A stretch of DNA of 14,470 nt from the NCBI GenBank assembly GCA_017853785.1, contig JAFMIX010000023.1, positions 1-14,470 of the forward strand, in the 5' to 3' direction. This DNA is from Verrucomicrobiales bacterium (GTDB lineage Bacteria > Verrucomicrobiota > Verrucomicrobiia > Limisphaerales > JAFMIX01). The number at the start of each line of letters is the position of its first letter. Position 1 is the first letter of the stretch. A model generated the notes under the pieces. That model saw only the letters and a program-made list of their open reading frames with translations. It was not told the origin of the DNA and ran no database searches. The translations under genes were made by a program, and so were the position numbers. This document shows, one piece after another, positions 7,963 through 14,470 of this stretch.

Positions 7963-10744
7963 AAAGATGGAGGCCAACGCGACGGAGCGGTTGGCCCTGC
8001 CGCCGGGCCGCAAACCTGCCGAAGAACTCGCCCGCTACAAAAACTTCCTCAAAGTCGAAACCCACCGGCTGAAAATCCTTCACCGCGCTGGCGAGAGCGG
8101 CCACGAGATCTGCCACGCCCGCGCCGCGCTCATCGATATCCTGCTGCGCTCGCTCTGGGGTGCGGCGACCAACTCCCTCTCGGCACAGGCGCGCGCGGAG
8201 TTTCCGCCGCTCGCACTGGTGGCCATCGGCGGCTACGGCCGCGCGGAGTTGAATCCGTACAGCGACATTGATTTCATGTTCCTGCACGATGGCCGGCTCG
8301 TGGCGGCGAACCGGCCGTTGCCGCATCTGGCGAAACTGATCGACGGGATTTTGTATCCGCTATGGGATCTTGGGCTGAAGGTCGGCCATTCCGTGCGCAG
8401 TGTGGAGGAGTGCGTGCAGGTGGCAAACGGCGACATGCAATCCAAGACCTCGATCATCGAGGCGCGGCTGGTCACGGGCAGCGCGCCGTTGTTCGAGAAA
8501 TTCCAGAAGGTCGCCGTCGCGAAGTGCGTGGCGGGCTACGAGGAGCGATACATCGCCGCACGCATCGAGGATCAGGCGGCGCGGCGCACCAAGTTCGGCA
8601 ACTCCGCGCTGATGCAGGAGCCGAACGTGAAGAACGGCTGCGGCGGCCTGCGTGATTACCAGAACCTGCTGTGGATGGCGTTCTTCAAATACCGCACCCG
8701 CACGCTGGCCGATCTGGAAAAGCACGAACTCATCGGCAGCGCCGAGCGCAAGCAGCTCGAGGCGGCCTACGATTTCCTCCTGCGCGTCCGCAACGAGATG
8801 CATTACCACGTGAACCGCCCCACGGACGCGTTGCTGAAAGCCATCCAGCCGGCTGTCGCCCTCAACCTCGGCTACGGCGACCGCTCGCCCAGCCGGCGCA
8901 TCGAGAAATTCATGCGCGACGTCTACACGCACCTGCGGCACATCCACCTCATCACCCGCACGCTGGAGCAACGCCTCGCGCTCCTGCCCGCCGCGCTGCC
9001 GCAACCACGCCTCACGCGCCTGAAAAATTTCATCAAGCAAAGCAGTCAGCCCAAGCGCGCCCCCGCCGTGGAGGTGGACGGCTTCAAGATCCAGGAAGGC
9101 CAGATTCACGCCGCCAGCAACCGCATCTTCCGCGACCAGCCGCGCCGCCTGATGCGCGCGTTCCTGCACGCCCAGCAGCGCGGCCTGCAATTGCATCCCG
9201 ACCTCGCCCAGCTCATCCGCAACCAGGTCAGCCTCGTGGATCGCGAATTTCTGCGCGATGAGCACGTGCGCGAAACCTTCCTCACCATCCTCAACCAACG
9301 CGGCAACGTCGCCTGGGTGCTGCGCGCGATGCACGAGGTTGGCTTCCTCGGCAAATACATCCCCGAGTTCGGCAAACTCACCTGCCTCGTCCAACACGAG
9401 TTCTACCATCAATACGCCGCCGACGAACACACGCTCGTCTGCCTCGAAAAGCTCGACCAGATCGCCGAGGCCAAGAATGCGCCCTTCGCGAACTACACCG
9501 AGATGTTCCAAAGTCTGGAGCGCCCGTTCATCCTCTACCTCGCCCTGCTGCTGCACGACGTGGGCAAGGCCGACGGCCACGGCGCCCACGCGGACGAGGG
9601 GGCCAAGCTCGCGCTCCGCATGGCCCGGCGGTTGCACCTCGATGCCGCCACCACGCACATGCTGGAGCGCCTCATCGAGCAGCATCTGCTCATGGCGCGC
9701 GTCGCCCAGCGCCACGATCAGGACGACCCGGCGGTCATCCGCAGCTTCGCCCGGCAGGTGGAAAGCCTCGAAGCCCTGAGGCTGCTCACGCTGCTGACCT
9801 TCGCGGACTCGCAGGGCACCAGCGACAAGCTCTGGAATGATTTCAAGGAGACGCTGCACTGGTCGCTGTTCCGCAAGGCCGAGAGCGCATTGAGCGGCGG
9901 CACAGAATTCCTCCAAGCCGAGGACAAGCAGCGCGAGACCTTGCGCCGCGAAGTCCTCCGGGAACTGCCCGAAACGCTCGCGGAGGACGAACTGGATGCG
10001 CATTTCGCCGCGCTGCCGCCCCGGTATTTCCTCGTGCGCACCGCGCCGGAAATCTTGGACGACCTGCTGTTGGCACATCGCTTCATGCGGTTGCTCGCCA
10101 CCGATGCCACCAGCCCGCTGGCTCCCGTCGTCAACTGGCACAACGACCCCGACCGCGGCTGCAACGTCGTCAAAATCTGCACCTGGGACCGCCCCGGGCT
10201 GTTCAGCCATCTGGCCGGCTCCTTCAGCGCCGCCGGTCTGAACATCTTGAGCGCGCAGATCTTCACCCGCACCGACTCCGTGACCCTGGACACGTTTTTC
10301 GTCGTGGACGCCGCCACCGGCGCGCTCGCACCACGCGAGAAGCGGGACAAGCTGGAAAAACTTCTCGATGAAGTGCTCGGCGGCGGCGGCGAAGTGGACT
10401 TGCACGCGCTCATCAAAAAGCTACCGATCACGCGCCCGTTGTATCAGGCCAACGAGGGCGAACGCCTGGAGACCCATCTCGCCTTCGACAACGAGATCTC
10501 CGAGAACCGCACCGCCCTCGAGATCGAGACCGAGGACCGCGTGGGGCTGCTCTACATCATCGCCCAGACGCTCGCCGCCGAAGCGGTGGATATTTCCGCC
10601 GCGAAAATCTTCACCGAAAAAGGCGCGGCCATGGACACGTTCTATGTGGGCGAGCTGGACGGGCGCAAGATCACCGATCCCGGCCGGCAACGGGCCATCG
10701 AATTCGCCCTGCGCACCGCCATCGCGCATCTGGACGCGGCGTGA
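7946..10744 (+). CDS. glnD: PII uridylyltransferase / uridylyl-removing enzyme GlnD
   Basis: This is the cytoplasmic nitrogen sensor that uridylylates PII proteins when glutamine is low and removes UMP when it is high. It has 932 residues from ATG 7946 (MPTLLEKMEAN). The nucleotidyltransferase domain carries GGYGRAELNPYSDID (Gly95 to Asp109, metal-binding Asp107 and Asp109) and the family signature KNGCGGLRDYQNLLW from residue 229. The HD hydrolase domain has LLLHDVGKADGHGAHADEG with His537-Asp538, followed by LIEQHLLMARVAQRHDQDDP. Two glutamine-sensing ACT domains close the protein, at about 739-800 (KICTWDRPGLFSHLAG) and 855-920 (EIETEDRVGLLYIIAQ). All four domains are present, so the enzyme should be active. 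An in-frame ATG at 7826 would add 40 residues unlike GlnD; ATG 7967 is a possible later start. It heads a + strand gene run. Confidence 0.96.
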   Translation: MPTLLEKMEANATERLALPPGRKPAEELARYKNFLKVETHRLKILHRAGESGHEICHARAALIDILLRSLWGAATNSLSAQARAEFPPLALVAIGGYGRAELNPYSDIDFMFLHDGRLVAANRPLPHLAKLIDGILYPLWDLGLKVGHSVRSVEECVQVANGDMQSKTSIIEARLVTGSAPLFEKFQKVAVAKCVAGYEERYIAARIEDQAARRTKFGNSALMQEPNVKNGCGGLRDYQNLLWMAFFKYRTRTLADLEKHELIGSAERKQLEAAYDFLLRVRNEMHYHVNRPTDALLKAIQPAVALNLGYGDRSPSRRIEKFMRDVYTHLRHIHLITRTLEQRLALLPAALPQPRLTRLKNFIKQSSQPKRAPAVEVDGFKIQEGQIHAASNRIFRDQPRRLMRAFLHAQQRGLQLHPDLAQLIRNQVSLVDREFLRDEHVRETFLTILNQRGNVAWVLRAMHEVGFLGKYIPEFGKLTCLVQHEFYHQYAADEHTLVCLEKLDQIAEAKNAPFANYTEMFQSLERPFILYLALLLHDVGKADGHGAHADEGAKLALRMARRLHLDAATTHMLERLIEQHLLMARVAQRHDQDDPAVIRSFARQVESLEALRLLTLLTFADSQGTSDKLWNDFKETLHWSLFRKAESALSGGTEFLQAEDKQRETLRREVLRELPETLAEDELDAHFAALPPRYFLVRTAPEILDDLLLAHRFMRLLATDATSPLAPVVNWHNDPDRGCNVVKICTWDRPGLFSHLAGSFSAAGLNILSAQIFTRTDSVTLDTFFVVDAATGALAPREKRDKLEKLLDEVLGGGGEVDLHALIKKLPITRPLYQANEGERLETHLAFDNEISENRTALEIETEDRVGLLYIIAQTLAAEAVDISAAKIFTEKGAAMDTFYVGELDGRKITDPGRQRAIEFALRTAIAHLDAA

Positions 10745-10819
10745 GCGGAGCGGACCGTCCCCGGTTTCATCCAAACTTTACGCTTTGCACCTTCGGCGAA
10801 ACGCCTAACCTGAATCGCA

Positions 10820-11506
10820 ATGAAACATTCTGGCAAGGCGCTGCAGGCGGCGGGGCGGATGCTCCTCTGGACATTCGTGATTTTCTGCGTCGTCATCACC
10901 CTCGGGTTTGTGGCCAAGCTGGTCGGCGCGTTCGTCCTGTGGATTGCCGCCGGGCTGTTCGGGCTGTGGGTGCTGTTCGCCATTTTCACGCTCTACTTCT
11001 TCCGCGACCCCGAAGCCAAAGTCCCCACCGGACCGAACCTCATCGTCTCGCCCGGCCACGGCAAGGTGGACGTGATTGACGAGCTGGAGGAACCTGTTTT
11101 TATGAAAGGCCGCTGCAAACGGATTTCCATGTTTCTCTCCGTGATTGACGTCCACGTGCAAAACACGCCTTGCGCCGGCCTGGTGTGCTGCGTCCGCCAC
11201 ACCTCCGGAAAATTCCTCAACGCCATGGCCACCGAATCCGCTGCCGAGAACGAGAACGTCCTCATCGGCATCGCCGCCGCCGAGCGCCCCGGCACAAAGA
11301 TCGGCGTGCGGCTGATCGCGGGCCTCATCGCCCGCCGCATCATCCCGTGGGTGGGCGAAGGCGAGATGGTCGCCCGCGGCGAACGCATGAGCCTGATCCA
11401 GTTCGGCTCGCGCGTGGATGTCTATCTGCCCCTGTCCGCAAAAATCCAGGTGAAGCTTGGCGACCGGACCGTGGGCGGCGAGACCGTCCTCGCCACTTTG
11501 GACTGA
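10820..11506 (+). CDS. psd: Phosphatidylserine decarboxylase proenzyme (short class)
   Basis: This membrane enzyme converts phosphatidylserine to phosphatidylethanolamine using a pyruvoyl group made by self-cleavage. It has 228 residues, the length of the short class found in many bacteria. Two hydrophobic segments at about 14-34 and 37-60 anchor the N-terminus, followed by YFFRDPEAKVP and IVSPGHGKVD. The conserved catalytic-region motif is FLSVIDVHVQNTPCAG (about 105-120, including Asp110 and His112). The cleavage site is Gly196-Ser197 in IQFGSRVDVYLP, giving a 196-residue beta chain and a 32-residue alpha chain. The second conserved stretch, IIPWVGEGEMVARGERM, is also present. It starts 75 bases after glnD, in a spacer without a clear terminator, and ends four bases before pssA, the preceding enzyme of the same pathway. 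No evident Shine-Dalgarno. Confidence 0.93.
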   Translation: MKHSGKALQAAGRMLLWTFVIFCVVITLGFVAKLVGAFVLWIAAGLFGLWVLFAIFTLYFFRDPEAKVPTGPNLIVSPGHGKVDVIDELEEPVFMKGRCKRISMFLSVIDVHVQNTPCAGLVCCVRHTSGKFLNAMATESAAENENVLIGIAAAERPGTKIGVRLIAGLIARRIIPWVGEGEMVARGERMSLIQFGSRVDVYLPLSAKIQVKLGDRTVGGETVLATLD

Positions 11507-11510
11507 CGCC

Positions 11511-12362
11511 ATGATCAATCCCATTTCCTCATCGGACGCTGAACCGCCCAAGCTGAAAATCTATTTCCTGCCGAACCTGCTCACGGCCGGCAACCTCTTC
11601 TGCGGTTTCGTGGCACTCACGAAAATCGTGGAGGCGGACATCGCGGCGGGCGACTACGGCCCCATCAAGGTCGCGCTCGGCTTCATCTTGCTGGCGTGCA
11701 TTTTTGACCTGTTCGACGGCCGCGTGGCGCGCATGGGCGGGCAGGACAGCCCGTTCGGCCGCGAGTTTGATTCGCTGGCGGATTTGATTTCGTTTGGCGC
11801 AGCCCCGGCGTTCCTCGTGCATCGCATCGTGCTGAAGGACGCGTTCGGCCCGGAATACACCGAGCTCGGCTGGTTCATCGCCTCGGTCTATCTCATCTGC
11901 GGCGCGTTCCGCCTGGCGCGCTTCAATTGCCTGTCCGCCATAAACCTGCCCGGTGCGGGGAAAGATTTTCTCGGCTTTCCGATCCCTTCCGCCGCCGGTC
12001 TGGTCGCCAGCCTGACGTTGTTCATCATCAAGCTGAACGAAAACGAACGGACGCTCGGCCACTGGCGCTATCTGCCGGCGGTGGTGCTGGTGTTCCTCTC
12101 GGCGATGATGGTGAGCCAGGTGCGGTATCCCAGCTTCAAATCCCTCGGGCTGCGTTCGACCACCACCTTCCTGAAAGTCATCAGCGGCGCGCTGTTCCTC
12201 GGGCTGCTGCTCGTGCTGCGCGAGAAGATCATCTACTACGTGCTCCCGCTGTTCTTCACCGGCTACCTGCTGTACGGCTTCGTGCGCCCGCACCTCTCCC
12301 GCGCGTGGCGGCGCGAGATCGAGGAGGACGACGACGGCGATTCCGAAGCCGCCGCCAGCTAG
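11511..12362 (+). CDS. pssA: CDP-diacylglycerol--serine O-phosphatidyltransferase
   Basis: This integral membrane enzyme condenses CDP-diacylglycerol with serine to give phosphatidylserine, the substrate of the psd product encoded just upstream. It has 283 residues. The CDP-alcohol phosphotransferase signature D-G-x2-A-R-x8-G-x3-D-x3-D is complete, with Asp69, Gly70, Ala73, Arg74, Gly83, Asp87 and Asp91. The N-terminal FLPNLLTAGNLFCGF is typical of bacterial PssA. Further hydrophobic helices follow up to YVLPLFFTGYLLYGFV, then a highly acidic tail (EIEEDDDGDSE). ATG 11511 is chosen because it sits four bases after the psd stop and fits the family N-terminus; a longer frame from 11457 would overlap psd. 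The gene ends in TAG, four bases before the next ATG, which shows that TAG is a working stop codon in this genome. Confidence 0.94.
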   Translation: MINPISSSDAEPPKLKIYFLPNLLTAGNLFCGFVALTKIVEADIAAGDYGPIKVALGFILLACIFDLFDGRVARMGGQDSPFGREFDSLADLISFGAAPAFLVHRIVLKDAFGPEYTELGWFIASVYLICGAFRLARFNCLSAINLPGAGKDFLGFPIPSAAGLVASLTLFIIKLNENERTLGHWRYLPAVVLVFLSAMMVSQVRYPSFKSLGLRSTTTFLKVISGALFLGLLLVLREKIIYYVLPLFFTGYLLYGFVRPHLSRAWRREIEEDDDGDSEAAAS

Positions 12363-12366
12363 CGCC

Positions 12367-13056
12367 ATGCTCGCAGATCACCCCATTCCGCTCGCGGCAT
12401 TGACGGGATTCATCAGCGGGCTGTTGATCTGCATCCCGGTCGGCCCGGTCAACCTCACCATCATCCACGAGGGCGCGCGGCGCGGGTTCCGCTGGGCCCT
12501 GCTGATCGGCCTAGGCGCGACGATGATGGAAGCCGTCTATTGCGCCATCGCCTTCACCGGCTTTGCTTCATTCTTCCAAAAGGGTCTGGTCAAGGCGGCC
12601 ATGGAACTCACAAGCTTCGTGTTCCTGCTGTTCCTCGGCATCAAGTTTGTGCTGGCGAAAAACGTCGCCGCGCCGACGCATCTGAGCGCGGCGGCGGACA
12701 AACTCGAGGAACGCATTGAGGGCCGGCTGCATCCACACTCGGCGTTCATGATCGGCTTCGTGCGGGTGATGGCGAATCCCGCCGTGCTGCTCTTCTGGAT
12801 CATCCTCGCGGCGAACTTCATCTCGCGCGAATGGGTCGAGCCGACCGGCGCCTCCCGGTTCGCGTGCGTGGGCGGCGTGGCGGTCGGGGCGGGCTTGTGG
12901 TTCACCTGCCTGAGCTATGTGGTTTCGCTGCGGCACAAACAGATCAGCGAAAAAACCCTGCTGCGACTGGAGCACTTCTCCGGCATCGCGCTGCTGGGGC
13001 TCGCGTTTCTCCACGGCGCGAACATCATTTGGCAACTGGCCCGTCATCGGATTTGA
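12367..13056 (+). CDS. LysE/RhtB-family transporter (amino-acid exporter type)
   Basis: This is a predicted inner-membrane exporter of 229 residues. The N-terminus ALTGFISGLLICIPVGPVNL with the G-P-V-N motif, followed by EGARRGFRWALLIGLGATMMEAVYCAI, is characteristic of LysE-type translocators. About six hydrophobic segments are visible. A hydrophilic loop (about residues 98-122, LSAAADKLEERIEGRLHPHS) splits the protein, and the second half begins with FMIGFVRVMANPAVLLFWI. The family usually exports amino acids or their analogues; the substrate cannot be told from this sequence. It starts four bases after pssA and is very probably cotranscribed with psd and pssA. A link to serine or phospholipid metabolism is conceivable but is only inferred from position. 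Confidence 0.85.
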   Translation: MLADHPIPLAALTGFISGLLICIPVGPVNLTIIHEGARRGFRWALLIGLGATMMEAVYCAIAFTGFASFFQKGLVKAAMELTSFVFLLFLGIKFVLAKNVAAPTHLSAAADKLEERIEGRLHPHSAFMIGFVRVMANPAVLLFWIILAANFISREWVEPTGASRFACVGGVAVGAGLWFTCLSYVVSLRHKQISEKTLLRLEHFSGIALLGLAFLHGANIIWQLARHRI

Positions 13057-13087
13057 CGCCGCCGCCTGCGTGCGGAAACATTGGGTC

Positions 13088-14470
13088 GTGACCGTTTCCG
13101 AAACCATCCGCAAAAAGCTCGGCACGCTGCCGCACAAACCCGGCGTGTATCTGCACCGCGACCGGTTTGGCAAAGTCATCTACGTCGGCAAGGCGCTCGA
13201 CTTGCGGAAACGGGTCAGCCACTACTTCCAGCCCTCGCGCCGGCGCGGCTGGGATCTCAAATTCAACGCCCTCGTCGCCGCCATCCACGACTTCGATTAC
13301 CATACCGTCCGCAGCGAACCCGAAGCTTTGCTGCTCGAAAGCAAGCTCATCAAGGAATTCAAACCGCGCTACAACGTCAGCCTGCGCGACGACAAACGCT
13401 TCCTCCTGATCAAGGTCAACCTGCTTGACCCCATTCCGCGCTTCACCTTCACGCGGCTGAAGACCGACGACGGCGCGCGTTACTTCGGGCCGTTCCCGGA
13501 TTCCCCCGCCGCGCGCCGCACGCTGAAGCTCGCCCAGCAGAAGTTCAACCTGCGCGGCTGCCGCCCCTTCACCCCCACTGAGCGCGACTACAAACATTGC
13601 CTCTACGCGCACCTAAAATTCTGCACCGCACCCTGCATCGCCAACGTCTCGCGCGAACAATATCTGGCGCAGGTCCAAGCCGCATGCGACTTCCTCGCCG
13701 GCGAAAGCGCCGGACAGTTGGAACAGCTCACCGCCGCGATGCAGCAGGCCGCTGCCGCGCAGGATTATGAGCGTGCCGCGCAGCTCCGCGACGCCCTGCG
13801 CGACCTCAAGCGCACCACGCGCAAGACGGAAAAATTCGAGCGCATCCCGTATTCGCTGCCGCCGACCATCAATCCGCAGGGCGATCTGGCGGAACTGGCG
13901 CAATTGCTCCGGCTGGCCGCCCCGCCCCTGCGCATCGAAGGCTTCGACATCTCCAACATCAGCGGCACGTTCGCCGTCGCGTCGCTCGTGAGCTTCCGGA
14001 ATGGCCGGCCGGACCGCGCGAATTACCGGCGGTTCAAGATCAAGTCGGTCGTCGGCCAGGATGATTTTGCCAGCATGGCGGAAGTCGTGGGACGGCGTTA
14101 CTCCCGGCTGCAACGCGAGAGCAAGCCGATGCCCGATTTGATTCTAATCGATGGCGGCAAGGGCCAGCTCAACGCCGCGACCGCCGAATTGGAAAAACTT
14201 GGCCTGGGAAAGATTCCTGTCATCGGCCTCGCCAAGGAGTTCGAGGAAATCTATCGGCCCGACACGCCCGCGCCGCTGCGGTTGAGCCACGACACCGGTG
14301 CGCTGAAGCTGCTCCAGCGCGTCCGCGACGAGTGCCACCGCTTCGCCAACAGCTACAACGCCCAGTTGCGCCTCAAGAAAATCTCCGAGAGCATCCTGGA
14401 TGAATTCCCCGGCATGGGTGAGAAGCGCAAAGCCGCGCTGCTCAAAAAATTCGGCTCGGTGTCGCGCCTC
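13088..14470 (+). CDS. uvrC: Excinuclease ABC subunit UvrC, compact form (3' end outside window)
   Basis: This is the dual-incision nuclease of nucleotide excision repair, working with UvrA and UvrB. The 461 visible residues run to the window end. The GIY-YIG domain (GVYLHR from 19, IYVGKALDLRKRV from 31, Glu84) makes the 3' cut. Cysteines 158, 171, 179 and 183 have the spacing expected for the UvrC iron-sulfur cluster. The UVR motif for UvrB binding is at about 211-242 (AQDYERAAQLRDALRDL). The RNase H-like endonuclease for the 5' cut follows with IEGFDISNISGT (Asp287), Asp326, LILIDGGKGQ (Asp355) and His417. Then the helix-hairpin-helix starts (FPGMGEKRKAALLKKFG). Only about 45 residues separate the UVR motif from Asp287, far fewer than in E. 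coli UvrC. GTG 13088 fits the family N-terminus; GTG 13070 is an in-frame alternative. It lies 31 bases after the LysE-type gene. Confidence 0.94.
   Translation, partial: MTVSETIRKKLGTLPHKPGVYLHRDRFGKVIYVGKALDLRKRVSHYFQPSRRRGWDLKFNALVAAIHDFDYHTVRSEPEALLLESKLIKEFKPRYNVSLRDDKRFLLIKVNLLDPIPRFTFTRLKTDDGARYFGPFPDSPAARRTLKLAQQKFNLRGCRPFTPTERDYKHCLYAHLKFCTAPCIANVSREQYLAQVQAACDFLAGESAGQLEQLTAAMQQAAAAQDYERAAQLRDALRDLKRTTRKTEKFERIPYSLPPTINPQGDLAELAQLLRLAAPPLRIEGFDISNISGTFAVASLVSFRNGRPDRANYRRFKIKSVVGQDDFASMAEVVGRRYSRLQRESKPMPDLILIDGGKGQLNAATAELEKLGLGKIPVIGLAKEFEEIYRPDTPAPLRLSHDTGALKLLQRVRDECHRFANSYNAQLRLKKISESILDEFPGMGEKRKAALLKKFGSVSRL

Noticed and set aside
8360..10405. Open minus-strand frame of 681 codons inside glnD
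   Set aside because: glnD on the other strand shows all four expected domains. The antisense product is low-complexity Ala/Glu/Val-rich sequence without family features.
10745..10819. Terminator or promoter in the glnD-psd gap
   Set aside because: Only a tiny GGACcGTCC palindrome and poor -35/-10 look-alikes are visible. Neither is strong enough to annotate.

Overview
The window is GC-rich, densely coded bacterial chromosome. Gene content and protein style suggest a Verrucomicrobiota-like organism (Limisphaerales/Pedosphaera relatives): a BNR_4 polysaccharide-lyase-like secreted protein, a large secreted protein with InlB-type repeats and an FYRLRYRP-like C-terminus, a DUF4239 membrane protein and KatG. 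This assignment is inference from protein style, not from a marker gene.

Layout. (1) 2-343: the C-terminal end of threonyl-tRNA synthetase (thrS). (2) 344-4245: an accessory-looking stretch with a DUF4239 membrane protein (+), a second short copy of the thrS 3' end, a probable minus-strand gene remnant, katG (-) with its own upstream control region, and a third, longer, frameshifted copy of the thrS 3' end. The thrS 3' end therefore occurs three times in 4.2 kb, and each interval between copies holds one complete foreign-looking gene. (3) 4246-7757: two convergent genes for secreted proteins. One is an intact BNR_4 protein (+). The other (-) is a single reading frame of 701 codons interrupted by three in-frame TAG codons and by no frameshift. 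(4) 7946-14470: a housekeeping run on the + strand, glnD - psd - pssA - lysE-type exporter - uvrC (cut by the window end), with gaps of 75, 4, 4 and 31 bp that suggest one transcription unit.

How the genes work together. psd and pssA catalyse consecutive steps of phosphatidylethanolamine synthesis. glnD is the PII uridylyltransferase and nitrogen sensor. uvrC is the nucleotide excision repair nuclease, here with an unusually short spacer between the UVR motif and the endonuclease domain. katG removes peroxide and has a strong Shine-Dalgarno sequence plus a PerR/Fur-like AT-rich box upstream. The BNR_4 protein and the interrupted protein are both exported and probably concern polysaccharides or the cell surface.

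Most notable points: the triple thrS 3' end and its possible role as a landing site; the TAG-only interruption of an otherwise well-kept secreted protein; and the compact UvrC.
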